From: Aquincola sp.
GTDB lineage: Bacteria; Pseudomonadota; Gammaproteobacteria; Burkholderiales; Burkholderiaceae_C
Direction: 5' to 3'
Assembly: GCA_029884035.1 (NCBI GenBank)
Contig: JAOUIM010000130.1
Span: 1 to 8,827, forward strand
Length of the DNA: 8,827 bases
In this document: positions 1-6,613 of the stretch, piece after piece
How the letters are laid out: every line of letters begins with the position of its first letter
Position numbering within the stretch: position 1 is the first letter of the stretch
Position numbers and translations under genes: made by a program
The notes under the pieces: generated by a model
The model's input: the letters and a program-made list of their open reading frames with translations, nothing else
Databases searched by the model: none
Told to the model about the DNA's origin: nothing

Positions 1-132
1 AGGTCCAGGTGCAGCGAGCTGAAGCGGATCAACTCGCATCTGTGCTCGATCGCCTACCCCATCCTCGAATCAGCCGGGGCCCTGTCGGCAACGCGATTGC
101 GCAAGTCGCACCTGGCGGGGATGGACGAGTAG
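1..132 (+). CDS. C-terminal fragment of an upstream gene, probably the PhoU-like tail of a Na/Pi cotransporter family protein
   Basis: Frame 1 is open from the window edge to the TAG at 130-132 and encodes 43 residues. The fragment contains the stretch ELKRINSHLCSIAYPILE, followed by a basic and polar tail ending in AGMDE. From memory, this helical pattern (LKRINSH followed by AYP.LE) is typical of the cytoplasmic PhoU-like domain that ends Na/Pi cotransporter (NptA/YjbB-type) proteins, which import phosphate with sodium. The membrane part lies outside the window, so the family call rests on this short tail only. The stop codon directly touches the GTG start of the next gene, so the two are probably cotranscribed. 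Any other protein ending in a PhoU-like helical bundle is an alternative. Confidence 0.5.
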   Translation, partial: RSRCSELKRINSHLCSIAYPILESAGALSATRLRKSHLAGMDE

Positions 133-1008
133 GTGGCGCTCACCTGGCCCGTCGTCGCCGCAGTGCTGTTCGGCGCGCTGCTGCACGCGGCGTGGAACGG
201 GCTCGTCAAGTCCTCCGGCGACAAGCCGCTGGACACGGCACTCGTGCATGGCCTGGGCGCGCTGGTGGCGCTGCCCTTCGCGCTCTGGGCCGGCCTGCCG
301 TCGAGCGCGGCCTGGCCTTTCATTGCCGTGTCGTTGGTGATCCACATCGGCTACTACGTCGCGCTGGCGGGCGCCTACCAGCATGGCGAGCTCGGGATGA
401 CCTACCCGATCATGCGCGGCTTCGCCCCTTTGCTGGTGGCGCTGGGCAGCGTGGCCGTGGTCGGCGAAGCGCCGAGCGCGCTATCGTGGCTGGGCGTGGT
501 GGGCATCACCGCTGGCGTCGCGTTCGTAGGCCTGGCGCATCCCGGCGAGGCGCTGCACCACCGCAAGGCCCTCGCGTTTGCGTTCGCCAACGCGGCCATC
601 ATCGCGATGTACACCTTCGTCGACGGGTTGGGCGTGCGCACCGAGGCGCATGCAGCCGAGGGTTCGGTATGGCGCTACGTGCTGTGGCTGTTCGCGCTCG
701 ACGGCATCGCCTACCCGATGCTGGTCTGGTGGCGGCGCGACGCCGCCGGACGCGCCGCGATCGTGGCCTACGCGCGCCGGCGCTGGCCATTGGCTGCGCT
801 GGGCGGCACCGCGTCGATCAGCTCCTACGCCATCGCGCTGTGGGCGATGACGCGCGCGCCGGTGGCCAGCGTCGCTGCACTGCGCGAGACCTCGGTGCTG
901 TTCGCCAGCGTGATCGGCACTTGGGTGCTCAAGGAGGCCTTCGGGCTGCAGCGCGCGGTGGGTACCGTGATCATCGTTGCGGGGGTGGTCGCACTGAGGT
1001 TCGGCTAG
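133..1008 (+). CDS. EamA/DMT-superfamily permease (10 TM)
   Basis: Encodes a 291-aa inner-membrane protein, the usual length for EamA transporters (two fused five-helix repeats). Nearly the whole chain is hydrophobic segments joined by short loops. The first repeat runs to about residue 135 and carries the YPIMRGFAPLLVALGS block at 91-106, followed by the GE at 111-112. The second repeat carries RAPVASVAALRETSVLFAS at 241-259, followed by WVLKE at 264-268, where the family usually has a G/K-E pair. Such proteins export or import small metabolites; the substrate cannot be told from sequence. GTG 133 is the first possible start because it directly follows the in-frame TAG of the preceding gene, and the next in-frame ATG falls inside the core. 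Translation may be coupled to the upstream gene, since only a weak GGGG run lies about 13 nt upstream. The gene converges on the nitrilase gene. Confidence 0.88.
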   Translation: MALTWPVVAAVLFGALLHAAWNGLVKSSGDKPLDTALVHGLGALVALPFALWAGLPSSAAWPFIAVSLVIHIGYYVALAGAYQHGELGMTYPIMRGFAPLLVALGSVAVVGEAPSALSWLGVVGITAGVAFVGLAHPGEALHHRKALAFAFANAAIIAMYTFVDGLGVRTEAHAAEGSVWRYVLWLFALDGIAYPMLVWWRRDAAGRAAIVAYARRRWPLAALGGTASISSYAIALWAMTRAPVASVAALRETSVLFASVIGTWVLKEAFGLQRAVGTVIIVAGVVALRFG

Positions 1009-1014
1009 AACCTG

Positions 1015-1065
1015 TGGGCACCGCCGGAGGGCATGGGCCGTTGTACGCCGCCTTGGGCACCGCCG
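1015..1065. repeat. 12-bp direct repeat in the convergent gap after the EamA gene
   Basis: TGGGCACCGCCG occurs at 1015-1026 and again at 1054-1065, a 39-bp period. Both copies are in the 95-bp gap (1009-1103) between the convergent EamA and nitrilase genes. The same gap holds a short inverted repeat, ACTGC-GT-GCAGT, at 1072-1083. Neither is followed by a T-run on either strand, so I see no canonical intrinsic terminator. The repeat has no assigned function and could be chance in GC-rich sequence. Confidence 0.4.
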
Positions 1066-1103
1066 TTTGCCACTGCGTGCAGTCGACGTGACCGGTCCCG
1101 CTC

Positions 1104-1910
1104 TCAGTGTGCATCAATGACTCGGGCGACGCCTGGCGCGGTCGTCCTGGCGATTTGCAGATAGTCAAGTTCGGCCCTGGCCATCGTCGTCGCCTGTCTG
1201 TCCACCAGCACGTCGAGCTGCTGGGCCTGGTGCGCGCTCGCCTCGCCGATGCAGCGCCCGAAAGGGTCTGCAGCGAGGCTTTGCCCGCCGAACGTGTAGT
1301 CGCGTCCTCGCCCCACGCGATTGGCCATGACGACATGCACCTGGCTCTCCAAGGCACGCACCGGAATGACCTGCCGGTGCAGCGGTGCCGAGAAGTCCAT
1401 GTTGCCGTCGGCGACGACAATCAGTTCGGCCCCCTGCATGGCCAGCGCCCTGGCCGGCTCGGGAAATTCGATGTCCAGGCAGATGAGCAGGCCGACCCGC
1501 AGGCCATGCCAGGCGCATACGGGATAGCTCGTCCCCGCCTCGAACACGCCGTGGTCGCTCTTGTACAGGTGCGTCTTGCGGTATTTCAGAAGAATGTCGC
1601 CACGCTCGTCGACAAGCACCGCGCTGTTGAAGTAGCGGCCGTCCTCGGCTTCGGCGAAGCCGAAGACGACGCTGACTTGCGCCTCGCGCGCCGCCTGGCG
1701 CATTGCGGCAACGCACGGCGATGCCACCGGAATGGCAAGCGTGGCGATATCGGCGGGTGTGGCAAACCCCTGCAGGCAGGTTTCGGGAAGAACGAGCAGG
1801 TCGGCCTGGCCCGCGGACGAACGGATCGCTGCCAGCGCCCGCTGCTGGTTCAGCTCCGGCTGCCCGTCGTCCCACTCGGACTGCCAAAGCCTGACGCGTA
1901 CCGGGGGCAT
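1104..1910 (-). CDS. Carbon-nitrogen hydrolase (nitrilase superfamily), probable amidase
   Basis: Encodes a 268-aa cytoplasmic enzyme, normal length for a single-domain nitrilase-fold amidase. The Glu-Lys-Cys triad is visible: E43 in LPETC, K112 in YRKTHLY and C144 in LICLDIEFPE. An additional glutamate, E124 in GVFEAG, sits where the family often has its fourth active-site acid. The block RALESQVHVVMANRVG (185-200) and the GGQS motif at 208-211 are also typical. The family attacks an amide carbonyl through a cysteine thioester, releasing ammonia or an amine. The CxDIEFPE form recalls (R)-amidases and other aliphatic amidases more than Nit2 omega-amidase or N-carbamoylputrescine amidase. Here Leu replaces the common Tyr after the catalytic Cys. 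It lies 19 nt downstream of the aminotransferase on the same strand, so cotranscription is likely. No clear ribosome-binding site is seen. The substrate is unknown; a carboxamide formed by or feeding the neighbouring enzymes is an inference. Confidence 0.9.
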   Translation of the reverse strand: MPPVRVRLWQSEWDDGQPELNQQRALAAIRSSAGQADLLVLPETCLQGFATPADIATLAIPVASPCVAAMRQAAREAQVSVVFGFAEAEDGRYFNSAVLVDERGDILLKYRKTHLYKSDHGVFEAGTSYPVCAWHGLRVGLLICLDIEFPEPARALAMQGAELIVVADGNMDFSAPLHRQVIPVRALESQVHVVMANRVGRGRDYTFGGQSLAADPFGRCIGEASAHQAQQLDVLVDRQATTMARAELDYLQIARTTAPGVARVIDAH

Positions 1911-1929
1911 GACGATGCGGCGAGGGTCG

Positions 1930-3111
1930 TCAGGCGCCCAGCGCCTTCAGCCGCGCGCTCAGGCAGCCGATCGTCGCCGAGTCTGCGTTGGCAAAGGCCA
2001 TGCGCAGGTACTGCGGCTGGCGCTCGCCGAAGTAGCTGCCCGGCACGGTGAGCACCCCCACCTCGGTCGCGAGGCGGCGCGCCACGGGCTCCGCATCCAG
2101 CCCGACGAAGGGGTGTCTCACGTACGCGAAATAGGCCCCGATCGCATCGATCCGCCAATCCGGCACTGCGGCGAGCGTTTCGCGAAAACACCGCGCGCGG
2201 CTCGCGATCTCGACACGGTTCGCCTTGCGCCAGTCGGCCAACTCGGCCAGTGCACGGGCCAGCGCGACCTGCGGTGCGCGCGGCGCACAGATCTGCAGGT
2301 TGTCCATGACCTTGGCGACCTGGGCCACAACCGATGGGCCGGCGGTCAATGCGCCCACGCGATGGCCGGGGATGCAGAAGGATTTGGAGAAGCTGTACAG
2401 CGCCACCAGGTGGCTGCGCCAGTCTTCGTCGCGGAAGAGCGCGTGTGGAGGCGCCGATGTCGGATCCGGGGGAAGGAAGTCGCGGTACGTCTCATCGACG
2501 ATCAGCCAGAGCCCGCGCCTGCGGCACAGATCGAAGATGTCGCGCAGCAATGGCGGCGGGTACACCGCGCCGGTGGGATTGTTGGGCGTGATCAGCACCA
2601 GGGCGCGCACCGCCGGCGCGAGCGCCGATTCGATGTCGGCCAGGTCGGGCACGAACCCCTGCGCAGCGTGGCAGTCGATGCCGACGCATCCGATACCCAG
2701 CATCGCCAGGGTCGTCTGGTGGTTGAAATAGAACGGACTCAGCAAGGCGACCTGTTCGCCCGGACCGATCAACGCCAGCACGGCGGCGGCGAAGGCCTGA
2801 TTGCATCCCGCCGTGACATGCACGTCCGCGGCAACGACATCGCCGCCATACAGCGCGTTGAGATCGTGCGCATAGGCTGTGCGCAATGCGTCCTCACCTT
2901 CAATGGCGCCGTAGCCCGCGGTGCGGGCCGAGCCGGCGGCTTCGGCCAGCGCGGCCAGCAGTCGCGGATGCGGTGGGTAACCCGGAACCGCCTGCGACAG
3001 ATCGATCAGCGGGCCCAGGCTCGCGTCGTAGGCCTGCGCCCAGCGCTGGATCGAGGGAATCGGAGGTGTGGACAGCGACGCCACGAGGGGATTGAAGCGG
3101 GGCATGTTCAT
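1930..3111 (-). CDS. PLP-dependent class I/II aminotransferase
   Basis: Encodes a 393-aa fold-type I aminotransferase of normal length. Visible PLP and substrate residues are N178 in NNPTG, D206 and Y209 in VDETY, the Schiff-base lysine K243 in SFSKSF with R251 of GHRVG close behind, and R370 in YLRMAF, the expected alpha-carboxylate-binding arginine. It should move an amino group between an amino acid and a 2-oxo acid; the donor cannot be assigned. The N-terminal IDLSQAVPGYPPHP segment (36-49) is a subgroup feature, unlike the SVGDPDF form I recall for arginine:pyruvate transaminase AruH. The reading frame stays open far upstream, but that extension would run antisense into the start of the ureohydrolase gene and has no family character. 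I therefore chose ATG 3111, or ATG 3105 two codons later. Neither has a good Shine-Dalgarno. First gene of an operon with the nitrilase. Confidence 0.9.
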   Translation of the reverse strand: MNMPRFNPLVASLSTPPIPSIQRWAQAYDASLGPLIDLSQAVPGYPPHPRLLAALAEAAGSARTAGYGAIEGEDALRTAYAHDLNALYGGDVVAADVHVTAGCNQAFAAAVLALIGPGEQVALLSPFYFNHQTTLAMLGIGCVGIDCHAAQGFVPDLADIESALAPAVRALVLITPNNPTGAVYPPPLLRDIFDLCRRRGLWLIVDETYRDFLPPDPTSAPPHALFRDEDWRSHLVALYSFSKSFCIPGHRVGALTAGPSVVAQVAKVMDNLQICAPRAPQVALARALAELADWRKANRVEIASRARCFRETLAAVPDWRIDAIGAYFAYVRHPFVGLDAEPVARRLATEVGVLTVPGSYFGERQPQYLRMAFANADSATIGCLSARLKALGA

Positions 3112-3159
3112 GGCGGCCGCGGTGCTGGCGCTGAACGCGGGGGTAGGCGTCCTTGGCCC

Positions 3160-3188
3160 ACTATAGCGTCGGGTGGTCGGCCTGTCGG
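3160..3188 (-). promoter_or_regulatory. Candidate sigma70-like promoter for the aminotransferase-nitrilase operon
   Basis: On the minus strand, CCGACA (3188-3183) and TATAGT (3165-3160) are separated by exactly 17 nt. They match the -35 consensus TTGACA at 4 of 6 positions and the -10 consensus TATAAT at 5 of 6. Transcription would begin around 3153, leaving a leader of roughly 40 nt before ATG 3111. The position between divergent genes and the rarity of TATA-like runs in this GC-rich window support it. It is a prediction by eye. Confidence 0.5.
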
Positions 3189-3190
3189 CC
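3176..3190. repeat. Tandem 7-bp repeat overlapping the candidate -35 box
   Basis: GTCGGCC occurs at 3176-3182 and 3184-3190, one base apart, giving an 8-bp period. The second copy covers the candidate -35 hexamer of the minus-strand promoter and the first lies in its spacer. Such a placement could suit a repressor, but the period is less than one helical turn and the motif is GC-rich, so chance is possible. Confidence 0.3.
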
Positions 3191-3254
3191 ACGCCGCTGG
3201 CCGCGCGCAGTTTCCGATCCTGATGCCAGCACGTGGCCGCGCATGCTTCAGGAT

Positions 3255-3283
3255 TTCGCGAACCGATTAATTTGCGCAGGCAA
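3255..3283. promoter_or_regulatory. AT-richer patch with two small dyads between the divergent genes, possible operator region
   Basis: The 223-bp region between the aminotransferase and ureohydrolase starts (3112-3334) holds a perfect 8-bp palindrome, TTCGCGAA, at 3255-3262. This is followed by GATTAA and a dyad, TTGC-N4-GCAA, at 3272-3283. The T at 3271 and A at 3283 also fit the loose T-N11-A pattern of LysR-type regulators. I could not find a convincing -35/-10 pair for the plus-strand gene here. No regulator is encoded in the window, so operator function is an inference from position only. Confidence 0.25.
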
Positions 3284-3334
3284 TACAAGAACCCGGGCCC
3301 TGGCGTCAGAATCTGCGCAGCGATCCACAGAGAC

Positions 3335-4393
3335 ATGACCACGAGCGGCGACAAACTGGCGGCCCTGCGGGCGAAGTACGGCGCAAGCCATGGCGGCGAG
3401 ACGTTCGATCCTCGCTTCAAGGCGGTGGCCGAGCGCATCTTCTCGGGCGATGGCACCCGGCTGGCGCCCTATGCCGGCGTGGCCACGTTGCTGGGCGCGC
3501 CGCACATGCCGCTGGGCCTGGCCGATCCGGCGTTCAAGGCACTGCAGGTGGCCTTGATCGGCGTGCCGATGGATCTGGGCGTGACCAACCGGCCGGGGGC
3601 GCGCTTCGGCCCGCGGGCGCTGCGCGGCATCGAGCGCATCGGCCCCTACAACCACGTGCTGGGCTGCGCGCCCGTGTTCGACCTGCGCGTGGCCGACGTG
3701 GGCGACGTGCCGATGGCCAGCCGCTACCGGCTCGAGCAATGCCACGACGATATCGAGGCCTACTTCCGCAAGGTGGTGGACGCCGGCGTGGTGCCGCTCG
3801 CGGTGGGTGGCGATCATTCGGTGACGCACCCGATCCTTAAGGCGGTGGCGCAGCAAGGCCCGGTCGCGCTGGTTCACGTCGATGCGCATTGCGACACCGG
3901 CGGCGCCTTCGACGGCACCAAGTTCCACCACGGTGGCCCGTTCCGCAATGCCGTGCTCGACGGGCTGATCGATCCGGCGCGCGCGATCCAGATCGGCATT
4001 CGCGGTTCCGCCGAATACCTCTGGGAGTTCTCGTACGACGCGGGCATGACGGTGGTCCATGCCGAGGACATCACGCGCCGCGGCATGGATGCGATCGTGG
4101 CCCAGGCGCGCGCGCTGGTGGGCGAGCACCCGGTCTACGTGTCGTTCGACGTCGATGCCCTGGACCCCGTGTTCGCGCCCGGCACCGGCACGCCCGAAGT
4201 CGGCGGCATGACCACGCGCGAGGCGCTGGCGCTGCTGCACGGTCTCAAGGGCCTGAACGTCTGCGGCGGCGACGTGGTCGAGGTCGCGCCACAATACGAC
4301 AGCACGACCAACACCGCGCAGGCCGGCGCGCAGATGCTCTTCGAGATCCTCAGCCTGATGGTGTCAAGCCCCTTCGTGTCGCGCCGGACCTGA
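3335..4393 (+). CDS. Ureohydrolase of the arginase/agmatinase family (agmatinase- or guanidinobutyrase-like)
   Basis: Encodes a 352-aa binuclear-metal hydrolase that splits a guanidino group to give urea plus an amine or acid. All metal ligands of the family are present: H161 in GGDHS, D183, H185 and D187 in VDAHCD, and D272 and D274 in SFDVDALDP. Other family blocks are RPGARFGP (86-93), FHHGGPFR (197-204), APGTGTPEVGG (281-291) and GGDVVEVAP (311-319). It is about 45 residues longer than E. coli SpeB as I recall it, mostly in an N-terminal segment containing PYAGVATLLGAPH (45-57), a region that helps shape substrate pockets in this family. Agmatine, 4-guanidinobutyrate, 3-guanidinopropionate or guanidine itself are all possible. 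ATG 3335 was chosen with a weak AGAG upstream; an in-frame GTG at 3233 would add 34 residues without family character. It starts a five-gene unit with the ABC importer, 54 nt upstream of the binding-protein gene. Confidence 0.92.
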   Translation: MTTSGDKLAALRAKYGASHGGETFDPRFKAVAERIFSGDGTRLAPYAGVATLLGAPHMPLGLADPAFKALQVALIGVPMDLGVTNRPGARFGPRALRGIERIGPYNHVLGCAPVFDLRVADVGDVPMASRYRLEQCHDDIEAYFRKVVDAGVVPLAVGGDHSVTHPILKAVAQQGPVALVHVDAHCDTGGAFDGTKFHHGGPFRNAVLDGLIDPARAIQIGIRGSAEYLWEFSYDAGMTVVHAEDITRRGMDAIVAQARALVGEHPVYVSFDVDALDPVFAPGTGTPEVGGMTTREALALLHGLKGLNVCGGDVVEVAPQYDSTTNTAQAGAQMLFEILSLMVSSPFVSRRT

Positions 4394-4436
4394 GCCCCGT
4401 TCCGCAGCGCCGGTCCGTTCCCATCCACACTGACCC

Positions 4437-4441
4437 AGGAG
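4437..4441 (+). promoter_or_regulatory. Strong Shine-Dalgarno of the ABC binding-protein gene
   Basis: AGGAG lies 6 nt before ATG 4448. It is the clearest ribosome-binding site in the window and fixes this start. It fits the need for more binding protein than membrane components from one transcript. Confidence 0.75.
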
Positions 4442-4447
4442 ATAGCC

Positions 4448-5548
4448 ATGACGAACGACTCAACATCCCGGAACCACCGTCACGCCGGACGCCGCGCCGT
4501 GCTCGGTGCCGGCCTGGCCGGCGCCACCGCACTGGCGCTGCCGGGTCTCGTGCGGGCGCAGGACAAGTCGATCAAAGTGGGCGTGTACGGCGGCTACTTC
4601 AAGAAGTCGTTCGACAAGCACATCTTCCCGGCCTTCACCAAGGCCTCCGGCATTGCCGTCGAATCGGTGGCTGAGCCCACCGGAGAGGCCTGGCTGGTGC
4701 AGCTGGAGCAGGCGGCCAAGGCCGGCCAGGCGCCCGCTGACGTGTCGATGATGTCGCAGGTGGCGATGCTCAAGGGACAGAGCACCAAGCTGTGGGCGCC
4801 GCTCGACCTGAAGAAGATCCCCAATTCGAGCAACCTGGTCGAGCGCTTCATCAACAAGTACCCCGACGGCAGCGTGGCGGGCATCGGGGCGGTGTCCTGG
4901 TACATCACGCTGGTGACCAACACCAAGGCCTATCCGACGGCACCCACCTCCTGGGCAGCCCTCTGGGACCCGGCCAACAAGGACAAGCTCGGCCTGCTGG
5001 CGCTGGTGTCGAATTCCTTCCTGCTCGAGGTCACCGCCAAGACCTTCTTCGGCGGCACGCAGGCCTTGAGCACCGAAGACGGTTTGCTCAAGGCCTTCCG
5101 GAAGCTTGCCGAAGTCAAGCCCAACGTGCGCCTTTGGTACCGCGACGAGGCACAGTTCGAGCAGGCGCTGAAGTCGGGCGAGATCCCGATGGGCCAGTAC
5201 TACCACGATGTCACCGGCCTGGCCGCGGCCGAGAAGCATCCGGTGCGCTCCACCTTCCCTAAGGAGGGCGGCATCCTCGATTCGGGTTGCTGGGCCGTCT
5301 CGCGCGCCTCGAAGAACCTCGAGCTGGCGCACACCTTCATCAACTACATGAGCCAGCCGTCGGTGCAGGCCCTGATGTCGCGCGAAGTCGGCACCTCGCC
5401 GACGGTCAAGCGCAGCCTGCTCGACCTGACCGCCGCCGAGTTCGCGTCGGTGTCGTCGGACATCGACCCGATCATTCCGCGCTACGACCTGTACCAGACC
5501 AAGGCCGACTGGCTGAACCAGAAGTGGACCGAGCTGATCGCTTCCTGA
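4448..5548 (+). CDS. ABC transporter periplasmic substrate-binding protein, spermidine/putrescine-like, with Tat-type signal
   Basis: Encodes a 366-aa periplasmic binding protein. The N-terminus has a basic region with twin arginines R15-R16 (GRRAVLG), a hydrophobic stretch at about 17-34 and a VRA-Q cleavage site after A37. This looks like a twin-arginine (Tat) signal rather than a plain Sec one. The mature part has the layout of polyamine and iron(III)-type binding proteins: IKVGVYGGYFKKSF near the N-terminus, SWAALWDPANKDKLGL (168-183), and PKEGGILDSGCW (271-282), which resembles the PKEGG segment of PotD near its ligand-contacting acid. It delivers ligand to the permeases encoded by the next genes. 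A cationic amine or guanidino compound is the expected cargo given the upstream ureohydrolase, but related proteins also bind iron, other organic cations or opine-like compounds. It ends 27 nt before the ATPase gene. Confidence 0.9.
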   Translation: MTNDSTSRNHRHAGRRAVLGAGLAGATALALPGLVRAQDKSIKVGVYGGYFKKSFDKHIFPAFTKASGIAVESVAEPTGEAWLVQLEQAAKAGQAPADVSMMSQVAMLKGQSTKLWAPLDLKKIPNSSNLVERFINKYPDGSVAGIGAVSWYITLVTNTKAYPTAPTSWAALWDPANKDKLGLLALVSNSFLLEVTAKTFFGGTQALSTEDGLLKAFRKLAEVKPNVRLWYRDEAQFEQALKSGEIPMGQYYHDVTGLAAAEKHPVRSTFPKEGGILDSGCWAVSRASKNLELAHTFINYMSQPSVQALMSREVGTSPTVKRSLLDLTAAEFASVSSDIDPIIPRYDLYQTKADWLNQKWTELIAS

Positions 5549-5575
5549 GCGGGATGCGATCGCGTATTCGGCCTC

Positions 5576-6613
5576 ATGTCCGGCCTCGAGGTTGAGGAGC
5601 TGTCCAAGCGCTTCGGCGCTTTCACGGCCGTCGATCGGGTTTCGCTGAACGTCCCAAAGGGCAGCTTCGTCTGCCTGCTGGGGCCTTCGGGCTGCGGCAA
5701 GACCACGCTGCTGCGCATGGTCGCGGGCCTCGAGGAACCCAGCGAGGGGCGGGTGCGCCTCGAAGGCGAAGACATGACGTCGACGCCGACGCATCAGCGC
5801 AACATCGGCATGGTGTTCCAGTCGCTGGCCTTGTTCACGCACTTGAGCGTCGGCCAGAACATCGCCTACGCGCTGCGCATTCGCGGCATCGCGCGGGAAG
5901 CGCAAGATAAGCGTGCCCAGGAACTGCTGGAGATGGTGCACCTGGGCGGTTTCGCCGACCGGCCGGTGGCCAAGCTCTCGGGGGGCCAGCGCCAGCGCGT
6001 GGCGATCGCGCGTGCGCTGGCGCATTCACCGCGCCTGTTCCTGCTCGACGAACCGCTGTCGGCGCTCGACGCCAAGCTGCGCGAGGCGATGCAGGTCGAG
6101 TTGCGCCAGCTGCAGCAGTCGCTGGGCATCACCACGGTGGTGGTCACGCACGACCAACGCGAGGCGATGACGATGGCCGACCTGGTGGTGGTGATGGGCG
6201 AGGGCCGCGTGCGGCAGGCGGCCACACCGATCGAGGTCTACCGAAATCCGGCCGATGCGTTCGTGGCCGGCTTCATCGGCAGCACCAATCTGCTGCCGGT
6301 CACGCGCGCCGCCGACGGCGCTGCCTTGCTCTGGGGAAGCCCGGTCGACGGCCTGGCGATGCCCGCCGAGCTGGCCTCGGGTGTCCTGTCCGTCCGGCCC
6401 GAAGACGTGCACCTGCAAGCGGCGGGCACCGGAACGCTCGACGCCCGCATCACCTTCGTGCGCGACCTGGGTGCGACGGTCGAGACCTTCCTGTGCACCA
6501 ACGACACGACGTTCATCTCGGTGGCCAGCCCGCGCGAGCGTGGGCCTTTTTCCGTGGGCCATACGGTGGGGGTGTCGCTCCCAGCGACGCGGTGCCTGGT
6601 GTTCGCAGCATGA
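5576..6613 (+). CDS. ABC transporter ATP-binding protein, PotA-like
   Basis: Encodes a 345-aa cytoplasmic ATPase that powers the importer. Motifs in order: Walker A GPSGCGKT (36-43), Q-loop Q82 in MVFQS, signature LSGGQ (134-138), Walker B LFLLDEP (154-160) with catalytic E159, D-loop SALD (162-165) and switch histidine H192 in VTHDQ. After residue 230 comes a C-terminal TOBE domain with the typical SVRPEDV at 272-278, as in PotA, FbpC and MalK-group importers. Length is normal for the group. ATG 5576 is used; there is no strong Shine-Dalgarno, so coupling to the preceding gene is plausible. Its TGA overlaps the ATG of the first permease (ATGA at 6610-6613). The iron-type FbpC group has the same layout, so the polyamine label rests on family resemblance and context. 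Confidence 0.93.
   Translation: MSGLEVEELSKRFGAFTAVDRVSLNVPKGSFVCLLGPSGCGKTTLLRMVAGLEEPSEGRVRLEGEDMTSTPTHQRNIGMVFQSLALFTHLSVGQNIAYALRIRGIAREAQDKRAQELLEMVHLGGFADRPVAKLSGGQRQRVAIARALAHSPRLFLLDEPLSALDAKLREAMQVELRQLQQSLGITTVVVTHDQREAMTMADLVVVMGEGRVRQAATPIEVYRNPADAFVAGFIGSTNLLPVTRAADGAALLWGSPVDGLAMPAELASGVLSVRPEDVHLQAAGTGTLDARITFVRDLGATVETFLCTNDTTFISVASPRERGPFSVGHTVGVSLPATRCLVFAA

Noticed and set aside
1072..1083. ACTGC-GT-GCAGT as an intrinsic terminator after the EamA gene
   Set aside because: The loop is only 2 nt, the stem is short, and no T-run follows on either strand.
9..1091. A 360-codon frame overlapping the EamA gene
   Set aside because: It is very rich in Arg, Gly and Ala with no membrane segments or domain. 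The overlapping frame at 133-1008 is a clear EamA transporter.
1107..2051. A 314-codon plus-strand open frame opposite the nitrilase gene
   Set aside because: It is a shadow of the nitrilase frame, with no domain, and crosses the boundary of two real genes.
1732..3270. A 512-codon plus-strand open frame across the aminotransferase operon
   Set aside because: It is antisense to the aminotransferase and the start of the nitrilase gene, both of which have intact catalytic motifs. Its translation is rich in Arg, Gln and His with no recognisable domain, as expected for a GC-rich shadow frame.
3112..3456. A 115-residue N-terminal extension of the aminotransferase
   Set aside because: It would run antisense into the ureohydrolase coding start and over the candidate promoter, and it lacks family character. 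The protein from ATG 3111 already has normal length.
4460..6025. A 521-codon minus-strand open frame opposite the binding protein and ATPase genes
   Set aside because: It is antisense to two well-supported ABC genes, spans their junction, and its Arg/His/Gln-rich translation shows no family features.
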